A stretch of 64,000 nucleotides of DNA, taken from NCBI RefSeq assembly GCF_023283845.1, contig NZ_JAKILC010000010.1:91391-155390 (forward strand). Direction: 5' to 3'. The stretch's first letter is position 1. Every line of letters begins with the position of its first letter. Under the pieces are notes generated by a model. It made no database searches. It saw only the letters and a program-made list of their open reading frames with translations, and was not told the DNA's origin. Shown here in pieces: positions 57,643 to 64,000 of this stretch. The position numbers and the translations under genes are program-made. The DNA comes from Shewanella marinintestina (GTDB lineage: Bacteria > Pseudomonadota > Gammaproteobacteria > Enterobacterales > Shewanellaceae).

Positions 57643-58077
57643 CTAGCTTTTACTTGCTCCTTTCACCTCTACCTCGTAAGCAAAGCCATGGCTGCCGTCA
57701 TAGTAAAACTGATCAGCCTTGCGTAGTTCAACATTCAGTCCCTCGCTACGAGCATATTCATAGGCAGCTTCAATAATCCCCATGTGGTTAGCATTGGTGT
57801 GGTGGTTTGGAATAATTGACCAATCCTTATCCATAATCAGCACTCGATTATCATCTGAGGTGCGCGGCATATGAATCGCTATCTCAACTCCATTCGATGC
57901 CTTAAACGAAGCTTTGGGTGTGGTATGAAATTGCATTGAAGTATTAAGTGATTTAAACGTCGCGACAACAACTGGTAAAGGCGCCGCTTGGGCAGGCACA
58001 GAAACCGCCATAGAAGCCATTAAAATAGCGATTGCAGACAATAAGGTTTTAGTAAAAGATGCTTGAGCTAAGTTCAT
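57643..58077 (-). CDS. Small secreted protein of unknown function
   Basis: 144 aa with a signal peptide ending PAQA-AP (about residue 32). The mature part has an alternating beta/alpha pattern and no cysteines of note. Family not recognised. It stands alone between the 162-aa gene and the RAYT transposase. Confidence 0.55.
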   Translation of the reverse strand: MNLAQASFTKTLLSAIAILMASMAVSVPAQAAPLPVVVATFKSLNTSMQFHTTPKASFKASNGVEIAIHMPRTSDDNRVLIMDKDWSIIPNHHTNANHMGIIEAAYEYARSEGLNVELRKADQFYYDGSHGFAYEVEVKGASKS

Positions 58078-58207
58078 AGTATTCCTCGAAAAGTGACTGG
58101 TTATTAGTAACTAGTTGATGAAATACATATTAGCGAGCACAGCATTACTACGCTTCTATAAGAGAGTTAGTGAAGCCTTAAAAAGGTAAAAGTAAAGGTG
58201 AAAAACG

Positions 58208-58222
58208 AGGGCAGAGTAAACT
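58208..58222 (+). repeat. RAYT-associated motif, upstream side
   Basis: AGGGCAGAGTAAACT, an imperfect copy of the GGGGTCAGAGTAAACT motif, about 55 bp before the RAYT start. It is inverted relative to the copy just past the RAYT stop. Confidence 0.55.
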
Positions 58223-58277
58223 AAAATTATTCACCTATACTCATTAACATAGTGAACATTGCAAAGGGAACTTGCAC

Positions 58278-58970
58278 ATGTCTAGAAAACCGAGAGCCAA
58301 CCCGATAGGCATACCTCAACATATCATTCAACGCGGCAACAACCGCCAAGCCTGCTTTACTTCAGAACAAGACTTTATTGCCTATACCGCCTGGCTAAAG
58401 GACTACGCCAAGAAATTTCAGGTGGAAATCCATGCTTGGGTATTTATGACAAATCATGTCCACCTACTCTGCACACCACGAGAGAACAATGCTATAAGCC
58501 AAATGATGCAGTCTCTTGGGCGACAGTATGTCAGGTATTTTAATTACACTTATAAACGCTCTGGAACACTATGGGAGGGGCGATATAAGTCTTGCTTAGT
58601 ACAAGCTGAAGACTATCTACTGCAACTATACCGCTATATAGAGCTCAATCCAGTTAGAGCAAATATGGTCGATGATCCTTGTAAATATCAATGGTCTAGT
58701 TACCAAGTAAACGCCTTAGGCAAAGCTTCCACACTATGTACGCCTCACCTAGCTTACCTTGCTATTCATCCTAACGATAAAACCCGACAAACATGTTATC
58801 GAGCCCTATTTAAACATCACCTAGACACAAAAATGATTGAGGATATTCGACAAGCAACCCACAAAGGCATGGCAATCGGAAATGATAAATTTAAAGATGA
58901 AATTGAAAAAATAACAAACACAAACATGAGACCACAGAAAATGGGGCGGCCAACAAAGCCAACAGCATAA
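58278..58970 (+). CDS. IS200-like REP-associated tyrosine transposase (RAYT), copy A
   Basis: 230 aa from ATG 58278; an upstream TTG at 58272 is in frame but too close to AGGGA. Y1-transposase marks: IIQRGNNRQACF at the N-terminus, the HUH motif in FMTNHVHLL, and the candidate catalytic tyrosine in LYRYIELNPVRA. The gene lies between inverted copies of the GTCAGAGTAAACT motif, the arrangement seen for RAYTs and their REP elements. The family is thought to be domesticated rather than actively transposing. Confidence 0.88.
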   Translation: MSRKPRANPIGIPQHIIQRGNNRQACFTSEQDFIAYTAWLKDYAKKFQVEIHAWVFMTNHVHLLCTPRENNAISQMMQSLGRQYVRYFNYTYKRSGTLWEGRYKSCLVQAEDYLLQLYRYIELNPVRANMVDDPCKYQWSSYQVNALGKASTLCTPHLAYLAIHPNDKTRQTCYRALFKHHLDTKMIEDIRQATHKGMAIGNDKFKDEIEKITNTNMRPQKMGRPTKPTA

Positions 58971-58990
58971 AGTTTACTCTGACCCCACTT
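58971..58990 (+). repeat. RAYT-associated motif, downstream side
   Basis: AGTTTACTCTGACCCCACTT directly follows the RAYT stop and is the inverted partner of 58208-58222. Confidence 0.65.
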
Positions 58991-58991
58991 A

Positions 58992-59078
58992 TTGGCGTAT
59001 GGACTTCTTTTGATAGTGATACCACTGAAATAACCGCTTTCGTTCCCACTCTGTTAAGTGGCTATATTGCTGTCCCAT
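58992..59078 (-). pseudogene. IS30-family transposase fragment (N-terminus)
   Basis: On the minus strand an ATG at 59078, preceded by GGAGGG, opens MGQQYSHLTEWERKRLFQ and continues WYHYQKKSIRQ. This is the N-terminal helix-turn-helix start of IS30-type transposases. The frame then runs straight into the RAYT-associated motif (read as NKWGQSKL), so the remaining 90% of the gene was lost at that boundary. Confidence 0.6.
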
Positions 59079-59421
59079 AACACCCTCCTAATCTTTTAAA
59101 AAAAGTATAGGTGGTGCACTTCTAGGTTGAACGTGGCAGGTCTACAAACATGCCATTAACGATGGGTGTCTATGATTGGTTTTTTAATTGTTACAAAGCA
59201 GATTTCAACCATAGCAACATGGCTTGTTCATCAATGTAAATAAGCCTATTTCTAATCCATCAGCCAAATTTGAATTTCTGTAATTCCTACAGGATCGTAA
59301 ATAACCGTTTTATCATTTAAGCCATGATGAGAAGCCAAGGAGCCTGCCTATTGCGCTGTCTACTCAGCACTCGGCAATCCTCCTATAAACACTATTTTGC
59401 CGATAGGCACTAAGACTAAAA
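59079..59421. other. Non-coding stretch in the mobile region
   Basis: About 340 bp without a gene. A segment near 59138-59165 (GGTCTACAAAC then TGCCATTAA) recurs near 61799-61825, next to the other transposase. No tRNA or terminator seen. Confidence 0.4.
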
Positions 59422-59673
59422 ATGCCGTTGATAAACTTACACAATGCTTTTTCATCTCAAATATCGCCAATCTTCGCCACCGCGTTGGGCATATTCGCTC
59501 ACTTTGAGATACTCGATATTTCACAGGCCTATTTAGGCACTGTTGCGTTGATTTTCATCCATAGCTTTCGGGCTAGGCGAGGCAAATTGGAAGAGCGAAA
59601 ACCCAGCCACCACAGCCGCGATTTTCAAGAAAACATCAAAGCAGAGGATAAAGAAAATGCCATTAACGACTAG
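59422..59673 (+). CDS. Small possible membrane protein
   Basis: 83 aa with one hydrophobic stretch (ISPIFATALGIFAHF and onward) and a charged C-terminal tail. The ribosome site is weak and no family is recognised, so it may be spurious. A better supported 29-aa gene overlaps its end. Confidence 0.3.
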   Translation: MPLINLHNAFSSQISPIFATALGIFAHFEILDISQAYLGTVALIFIHSFRARRGKLEERKPSHHSRDFQENIKAEDKENAIND

Positions 59674-59746
59674 TGTTATTTTTAGCTTACAGTGGCTTGC
59701 CGTCGTCATTTTTTACCTTGCGCTCATTTGGACTATGAGCGATTAG
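59657..59746 (+). CDS. 29-aa single-helix membrane microprotein
   Basis: ATG at 59657 with GAGGA 8 nt upstream and stop TAG at 59744. The sequence is MPLTTSVIFSLQWLAVVIF followed by YLALIWTMSD: a short leader, one membrane helix and an acidic end. Such proteins often act as small subunits of transporters or oxidases, but no partner gene is adjacent. It overlaps the end of the 83-aa frame in another phase. Confidence 0.45.
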   Translation: MPLTTSVIFSLQWLAVVIFYLALIWTMSD

Positions 59747-59824
59747 CCGTGGCGTGTGCTTAAAGAGTGAAAGTGAGAGGCAGATCTAGGTCATATGGTC
59801 AAAACGAACAGACAAAAAACAAAT

Positions 59825-59842
59825 GGAGCCTGAAGAGGCCCC
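59825..59842 (-). terminator. Possible terminator of the second 162-aa gene
   Basis: GGAGCCT / AGGCCCC stem (one mismatch) with a 4-nt loop; on the minus strand it is followed by ATTTGTTTTTT. Confidence 0.5.
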
Positions 59843-59879
59843 ACTTATTTGCTATTTAGATTGAGCGCGATGGTGAGCT

Positions 59880-60368
59880 TTATACCCCTCTATACGCGAC
59901 TTGGGCACCATCTTGAGAAATGACTTTATCCTCTTGGATCACAATACCAAAGCCATGCTCTTCATCCCAAGCACATTCAAAAATCATCCCAACTGCATTT
60001 TTGTCTGGGTGATGTAAAATAAATCCGGACAGCTGCATTAACTTAAAGATATCCCCAGCCTGCATATCGGCTTCGTTCACCTCGCCGACACAGGTTTCGT
60101 AAGATTCTGAATCTTCGTCAAATACATCTAGAAACTCAGAGTCTTCAAGCAGCTCCTGATAGTTTTCATTAACATAATCGCAGACAAGCGCATAAATACG
60201 TTTTTCATTATCAATGAACCATTGCGTCATGCTATCGGCAATAGAAAGGTCTTCTTGGGTGAGAAATTCAACACTACCGTAGGCTTTAAAATCATGCCAA
60301 GCATTCAGCCCCGTTGTGCCTTCATGAAACTCTTCACCTTCTTTCCAAGTAATATTTATTGTTTTCAT
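59880..60368 (-). CDS. 162-aa acidic protein, copy 2 of a local duplication
   Basis: Paralogue of 56941-57429 on the same strand, identical at roughly 130 of 162 positions, with differences concentrated near both termini. The WDEEHGFGIVIQ block is unchanged. The two copies lie about 2.9 kb apart, with RAYT copy A and the IS30 fragment between them. Confidence 0.62.
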   Translation of the reverse strand: MKTINITWKEGEEFHEGTTGLNAWHDFKAYGSVEFLTQEDLSIADSMTQWFIDNEKRIYALVCDYVNENYQELLEDSEFLDVFDEDSESYETCVGEVNEADMQAGDIFKLMQLSGFILHHPDKNAVGMIFECAWDEEHGFGIVIQEDKVISQDGAQVAYRGV

Positions 60369-60420
60369 AATAGACTCGTAAAAAGAGAAGATTATATTTG
60401 AAGTGATTTCTTATTAATGT

Positions 60421-60490
60421 GAGAAAAGTGGGGTCAGAGTAAACTAAAGTTATTTGAGAAAAGCGGGGTCAGAGTAAACTAAAGTTATTC
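60421..60490 (+). repeat. 35-bp tandem repeat carrying the RAYT-associated motif
   Basis: Two adjacent 35-bp units (60421-60455 and 60456-60490), differing at two positions, each containing GGGGTCAGAGTAAACT. The second unit continues into the RAYT remnant. Confidence 0.75.
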
Positions 60491-60562
60491 ATCTATACTC
60501 ATTAACATAGTGAACATTGCAAAGGGAACTTGCACATGCCTAGAAAACCGAGAGCCAAACGA
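60469..60562 (+). pseudogene. Remnant of a RAYT 5' end
   Basis: About 90 bp almost identical to 58211-58300, the upstream region and first eight codons of RAYT copy A, including the ribosome site and an ATG at 60536 (MPRKPRAK). After the eighth codon the sequences diverge completely. It is a broken copy left by duplication or recombination. Confidence 0.75.
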
Positions 60563-60779
60563 AAGCCAAGCCACCCATTATTAATCAACAACCTACTCGC
60601 CTATGACTACGATTTGCAGCTAAGCATCGATAATCAGACTTCTTGCTTCTTGTTAGGGGAAGTTAGGAAGTAAAAACGACGAAAAAGCAGGGATTCAATT
60701 GAAAATTGACGAGTTATAGACAAAGTAAAACAACCCATAGTGTCATTCTATAAGTTAGAAAAAATGATATTTGAATGGC

Positions 60780-61757
60780 TTAGCTTGCTGATAGGTACTG
60801 ACAACTACCGACAAAATGCCGTCGTCGCTTTTCTAGATGCTCACAATAGTGAGTTAGTTCCTGTAGTGACCCCACAGGACCATGGAATAACTTGCCAAAC
60901 TCTGACGTGATTTTAATCCAATTATCAATTGGTATATTAAGTCGATTTAAAATGTTATCTACTTCAGAAGAGATTGCACCGCGCTTATCATTACGTATGA
61001 TGCGCCCCGTTTCATCTACTAGCATTAAATAGTCTTGCAGTGAGAAGTTAATCCCTTTTGGCTGATGCTTTCTTTCATTGCCAATGAAAGAAAGTAATTT
61101 AGCAGGCTGCTTTCCTTTAAGTGCCGCATTTACCCTTAATTGCAAACTGGTGTAATCTGACTTTTCAGGCGTTTTAGCCATCTTGGCTCGAATAGGATTG
61201 AGTTCAACGTACGCCATACAAGCAAGTACAGCCGCTTCATCAAGTAATGCTTGGCTCTTGAAGCGCCCCTCCCAAAAATGGCCTGTACACTTATCTTCAT
61301 AGTTAGCTTGTCGTGCAATGGGTTCATTCAGACAACGCATAAACCAACTGATGTCACACAAGCGCGAACGATAGGTCGCTATTCGCTGCTTGAGTAATGC
61401 AACCATACACTCGTCTATCACTTCACCTTTAGCAAACTTCTGTGTTAAATCAGTACCATTAAACAGCTTATGCCATTGCTCAACCACTTCCCTATCTGAC
61501 CAACCATTCACCGTATCAAGGTCGATATAAAGCACAACATGCAAATGGTTACTCATCACTGCATACGCAGCTACGTCTATCGCAAATACCTCTGTTAACT
61601 TGAGAATTTGCGCTTCTACCCAACTTCGACGATGGTCATAATTCTTACCTGTATATTTATCATCACCGCACAAAAAGGCACGTCGAACTACACGACTACA
61701 ACAGTGATAATAAGGCGTATCTTCCAAGCTAATCAGTGTACTTCTAGGACGGGGCAT
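60780..61757 (-). CDS. IS200-like transposase of the Y1 family, copy B
   Basis: 325 aa. Y1 marks: the N-terminal TPYYHCCSRVVRRAFLCG, the HUH motif in VMSNHLHVVLY, and the candidate tyrosine in CMAYVELNPIRAKMA. It is longer than copy A and not closely similar, so it belongs to another subgroup. The start is good (GGAGG upstream). Motif copies lie on both sides: GGGGTCAGAGTAAACT at 60431/60466 and its inverse at 61967. Confidence 0.85.
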   Translation of the reverse strand: MPRPRSTLISLEDTPYYHCCSRVVRRAFLCGDDKYTGKNYDHRRSWVEAQILKLTEVFAIDVAAYAVMSNHLHVVLYIDLDTVNGWSDREVVEQWHKLFNGTDLTQKFAKGEVIDECMVALLKQRIATYRSRLCDISWFMRCLNEPIARQANYEDKCTGHFWEGRFKSQALLDEAAVLACMAYVELNPIRAKMAKTPEKSDYTSLQLRVNAALKGKQPAKLLSFIGNERKHQPKGINFSLQDYLMLVDETGRIIRNDKRGAISSEVDNILNRLNIPIDNWIKITSEFGKLFHGPVGSLQELTHYCEHLEKRRRHFVGSCQYLSAS

Positions 61758-62097
61758 AACAACCTCCTACTTCAGCAATAACTAAAGCTTAGTAAGAGGT
61801 CTACAAACTGCCATTAATATTGAGTGTCTTTGGTTTGGCTACATAAATGTCATTGAAGGCGTAAGGAAATATACTGATTAACGCGTAGCAATCGAAAGTG
61901 AAAAATTAAATAGGCACAAATACCAAAGTTCAAAAAATAATCTGCCCTTCAAAACACAAAAAACCAAGTTTACTCTGACCTCTCACTTAAAACTACAAAG
62001 AATTGGAGCCCTTCTACACAAGCAGAATTAGTTTGCTTTGTTCAACTAATTTAACAGACATCAATATCTCGTTTTAACTATTATGGAAGTCAATACT
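61758..62097. other. Non-coding stretch upstream of the secreted protein
   Basis: About 340 bp. It contains the third position of the RAYT-associated motif (61967-61988) and the repeat TCTACAAAC-TGCCATTAA (near 61799). Otherwise AT-rich. Confidence 0.45.
61967..61988 (+). repeat. RAYT-associated motif near copy B
   Basis: AGTTTACTCTGACCTCTCAC and two more bases: the inverted form of the motif, 210 bp upstream of the copy-B start, pairing with the direct copies at 60421-60490. Confidence 0.6.
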
Positions 62098-63198
62098 ATG
62101 AATACTTTCAACAGAAATCTTAACGTAAATACAAAAAAATACACGTTAATCTTGATAAGCATACTTTTATTATTTTCAAACTTTGCCAGCAAAGAGGCTT
62201 TAGCTGCAACTTCTTATGCAAAGCCAGCAGATGCAATACCCGTCCTAAAGATAACAACACATAGAACGCCTTTAACTGATGACAATAAAATTTATGCAAA
62301 TGGTCTCATGCAGTCCCCCTTAGCTATTGAATATAAATTGGGTTCCGACTTCATCAACCCTCGGTTTTTAATCAAAGAAAGATATACGCATAATTTACTG
62401 CCACTTGATGGGTGGGATGTTGAACATGAATTCAACAGACTTCCCCACTTTATCAGCAATATTGGTGGAAAAATTAGAAGAGGTAAAAAACCGCCTCTAA
62501 GAACCAATCCTGTTAGATTATTTTATATTACTAATAACACAGGGCGCTCCGATAAAATCGATGTATGTGTAGAGCTAACCGTTACTAATAAAGTCACTCT
62601 TGGCGAGGTAACTCGTGATACATGTGATAATGAGGAAAAGAAAAATAACGCTGTTACCATCCATACATTGATTCCAGTGATCTATCCGACTGAAACCTTT
62701 TCTTTAACCCTAAAGCACCAAGAACAGAAAGATAAATTCAACAAAAAACTATACATTAGATACTACGAATTAGCATCAAAGACCACGAATAAGTTCACAT
62801 TAGTAGACCCTAAACGAATCAATATCAGAAAACCTAATTCTGCTGGAGACGTTTACTCAATGCCTTATGTAGCACCCCTGAGAGTGTCGCAAGGAGATCG
62901 TCTTTTTTATGTTGAAGCCCTTAAAAACGAAACGAATAGTTATCGCCGTCCAGATTATGTAAAAGATACAACTAACTTTAGGTTGAATACTAAAAACGCC
63001 ACATTAGTCAAACCAATAGTTAAACTTGCAGCGATGTACGGAAAAGAAATGCCTCAAAATATTTGGCCATCATCAACAAAAAAACAATTATCCAACTCTA
63101 TGACGATACGAGTAATTGACCAATACGGTAATCCAGTCGATCTAAACTTAACCATAAGTGGTTGGTACTTATACTTTGGGAATAAGTTAATATGGTAA
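62098..63198 (+). CDS. Secreted protein of unknown function in an AT-rich segment
   Basis: 366 aa from ATG 62098, preferred because GGAAG stands 8 nt upstream; ATG 62083 has no ribosome site. A signal peptide ends ALA-A (about residue 38). The mature protein is basic and beta-rich, with no recognised domain. Its base composition is visibly more AT-rich than the surrounding metabolic genes and it sits among transposases, suggesting recent transfer. Confidence 0.6.
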   Translation: MNTFNRNLNVNTKKYTLILISILLLFSNFASKEALAATSYAKPADAIPVLKITTHRTPLTDDNKIYANGLMQSPLAIEYKLGSDFINPRFLIKERYTHNLLPLDGWDVEHEFNRLPHFISNIGGKIRRGKKPPLRTNPVRLFYITNNTGRSDKIDVCVELTVTNKVTLGEVTRDTCDNEEKKNNAVTIHTLIPVIYPTETFSLTLKHQEQKDKFNKKLYIRYYELASKTTNKFTLVDPKRINIRKPNSAGDVYSMPYVAPLRVSQGDRLFYVEALKNETNSYRRPDYVKDTTNFRLNTKNATLVKPIVKLAAMYGKEMPQNIWPSSTKKQLSNSMTIRVIDQYGNPVDLNLTISGWYLYFGNKLIW

Positions 63199-63241
63199 AA
63201 ACACCAATTCCAGCTGACATTTACTACCCGCAATAAAAAAA

Positions 63242-63265
63242 TAGCCACCCTGTTCTGGGTGGCTA
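63242..63265 (-). terminator. Terminator of the GGDEF gene
   Basis: TAGCCACCC / GGGTGGCTA stem with a 6-nt loop and T7 on the minus strand. Confidence 0.75.
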
Positions 63266-63317
63266 AAAAGTAAAAATGGGGGGCAGAGTTTGGCTACTCC
63301 ACACTGATTTTCGCATC

Positions 63318-63899
63318 CTATCCCTGCAATATTTCAACCCTATTTCTGCCACGAGTCTTCGCATTATATAAAGCTTGATCCGCTCGATTAATTAACGCCT
63401 CAAGAGTATCGTCAGCTATCAATGTAGTAACACCAAGGCTGACCGTAACGTGTGGCCCTTCAGCAAAACGATGTTGCTCAATAATTGCTCGACATGCTTC
63501 AGCCAAATCTATTGCGTTATCTAAATTAGTTTCAGGGCACAAAATTAAAAACTCTTCCCCTCCCCAGCGTCCGGCGGTGTCCAGTTCACGAGTATTATTG
63601 GTCAATATTTCAGAGACTTGAATTAAACATTTATCTCCAAAAAGATGACCATAATTGTCATTCACTTTTTTAAAATGATCGAGATCTGCCAAGATAATAC
63701 TTAGCGGATACTTAAGACGTCTGCATCTTTCAATTTCACAGTTAAGTCTAGTATCGAGCTCTAACCTATTAGCTAACCCTGTCAGCACATCAGTCTTAGC
63801 CAGCTTCAATGCTTTTTCTTCAAGTAACTTTTGAGTAGTAATATCCGTCGATATTCCTAAAATTCCGATAATTTCATTTGGGTCAGCATCTGGTAAGCC
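63318..63899 (-). pseudogene. PAS-GGDEF diguanylate cyclase, N-terminally cut by an insertion sequence
   Basis: The C-terminal diguanylate cyclase domain is complete: DVLTGLANR, DLDHFKKVND, the active-site GGEEF in AGRWGGEEF, and the inhibitory I-site RELD five residues before it. Upstream the same frame reads the end of a PAS/PAC domain (EIIGILGISTDITTQKLLEEKALK). It continues to about 63899, where sequence of an IS3-family element begins, and meets a stop at 63918. The original start and sensor part lie beyond the insertion, so the gene is broken. It could still give a GGDEF-only protein from TTG 63809, but regulation would be lost. Confidence 0.75.
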
Positions 63900-64000
63900 C
63901 CTAGAACAGTAGACACTTCATAGAGTTATAATGAACCAAAAAATATGAGGTGTTACATGCGCGGAAAACGTTATCCCGATGAGTTCAAAATTGAAGCTGT
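63900..64000 (+). mobile_element. Left end of an IS3-family insertion sequence (partial)
   Basis: The disrupted PAS-GGDEF frame ends near 63899 and a new sequence starts (CTAGAACAGTAGACACTT). The exact boundary and any target duplication cannot be fixed without the right end, which is outside the window. Confidence 0.65.
63957..64000 (+). CDS. IS3-family transposase OrfA (5' partial)
   Basis: ATG 63957 with GAGGTG upstream, reading MRGKRYPDEFKIEA, the usual N-terminus of IS3-family OrfA proteins with a helix-turn-helix. It runs off the right edge. Confidence 0.75.
   Translation, partial: MRGKRYPDEFKIEA

Larger units (their letters stand above)
60369..60779. other. Repeat-rich gap between the 162-aa gene and the second transposase
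   Basis: About 410 bp. It holds the 35-bp tandem repeat (60421-60490) and the RAYT 5' remnant (60469-60562). The rest, 60563-60779, contains no gene I can support. Confidence 0.5.

Noticed and set aside
63270..63292. GGGGGCAGAGTTTGG near the end of the GGDEF gene
   Set aside because: It resembles the RAYT motif in its first half only; noted in the repeat discussion but not called as a feature.
1..64000. CRISPR arrays, tRNA and rRNA genes
   Set aside because: No regularly spaced direct repeats and no recognisable tRNA or rRNA sequence were seen on either strand.

Overview
This window looks like chromosome of a marine gammaproteobacterium of the Shewanella type. The evidence is a pentaheme TorC with a TMAO-reductase-family enzyme, NhaD and GltS Na+ transporters, an OsmC-YcaO fusion, an ExeM-type extracellular nuclease with a GlyGly-CTERM tail, a secreted GH19 chitinase, and several small families (DUF3083-, DUF3297-, DUF3861-like) common in that group. 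Identification is from sequence reading only; no database search was run.

Layout. 1-4.2 kb: two genes on the minus strand, a small secreted protein coupled to a large CLCA-like metalloprotease/VWA protein whose GlyGly-CTERM tail runs off the left edge. 5.2-11.3 kb: guanine deaminase, ExeM-like nuclease and an NCS2 purine permease, a plausible extracellular-DNA/purine salvage group. The nuclease and permease each have a CRP-like site near -41, and the permease has a structured leader. 11.6-16.8 kb: Spo0M-like protein, GltS, an EamA exporter, an old-yellow-enzyme reductase and glyoxalase I. 17-25 kb: OsmC-YcaO protein, flavin-reductase-like protein, two photolyase-family genes apparently joined by a deletion that truncated both, and an ankyrin protein. 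25-34.5 kb: small and poorly characterised genes, a PagL-like deacylase, a GNAT / CorA-like membrane protein operon, and a Bax-like glucosaminidase.

34.5-43.4 kb: a divergent NRAMP-like transporter, NhaD, a divergent torC/torA-type pair in which the reductase carries its own C-terminal heme site, a PepT-like peptidase and a dCMP-deaminase-like enzyme. 43.4-51.7 kb: accessory secreted proteins and lipoproteins, including two sets of paralogues, an Imm11-like protein, a nuclease-fold lipoprotein, an ankyrin/YwqG-like protein and a dual-specificity phosphatase. 51.7-56.3 kb: a MITE-like inverted-repeat element and the multi-domain chitinase. 56.3-64 kb: a mobile-element-rich end with MerC, two IS200-like (RAYT) transposases framed by a repeated motif, a RAYT remnant, an IS30 fragment, two copies of a 162-aa protein, an AT-rich secreted protein, and a PAS-GGDEF gene cut by an IS3-family element at the right edge.

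The clearest unusual points are the photolyase deletion junction near 21975, the CLCA-like secreted protease, the heme-tailed reductase, the GNAT / CorA-like pair, the leader RNA of the purine permease, and the repeat network around the RAYT genes.
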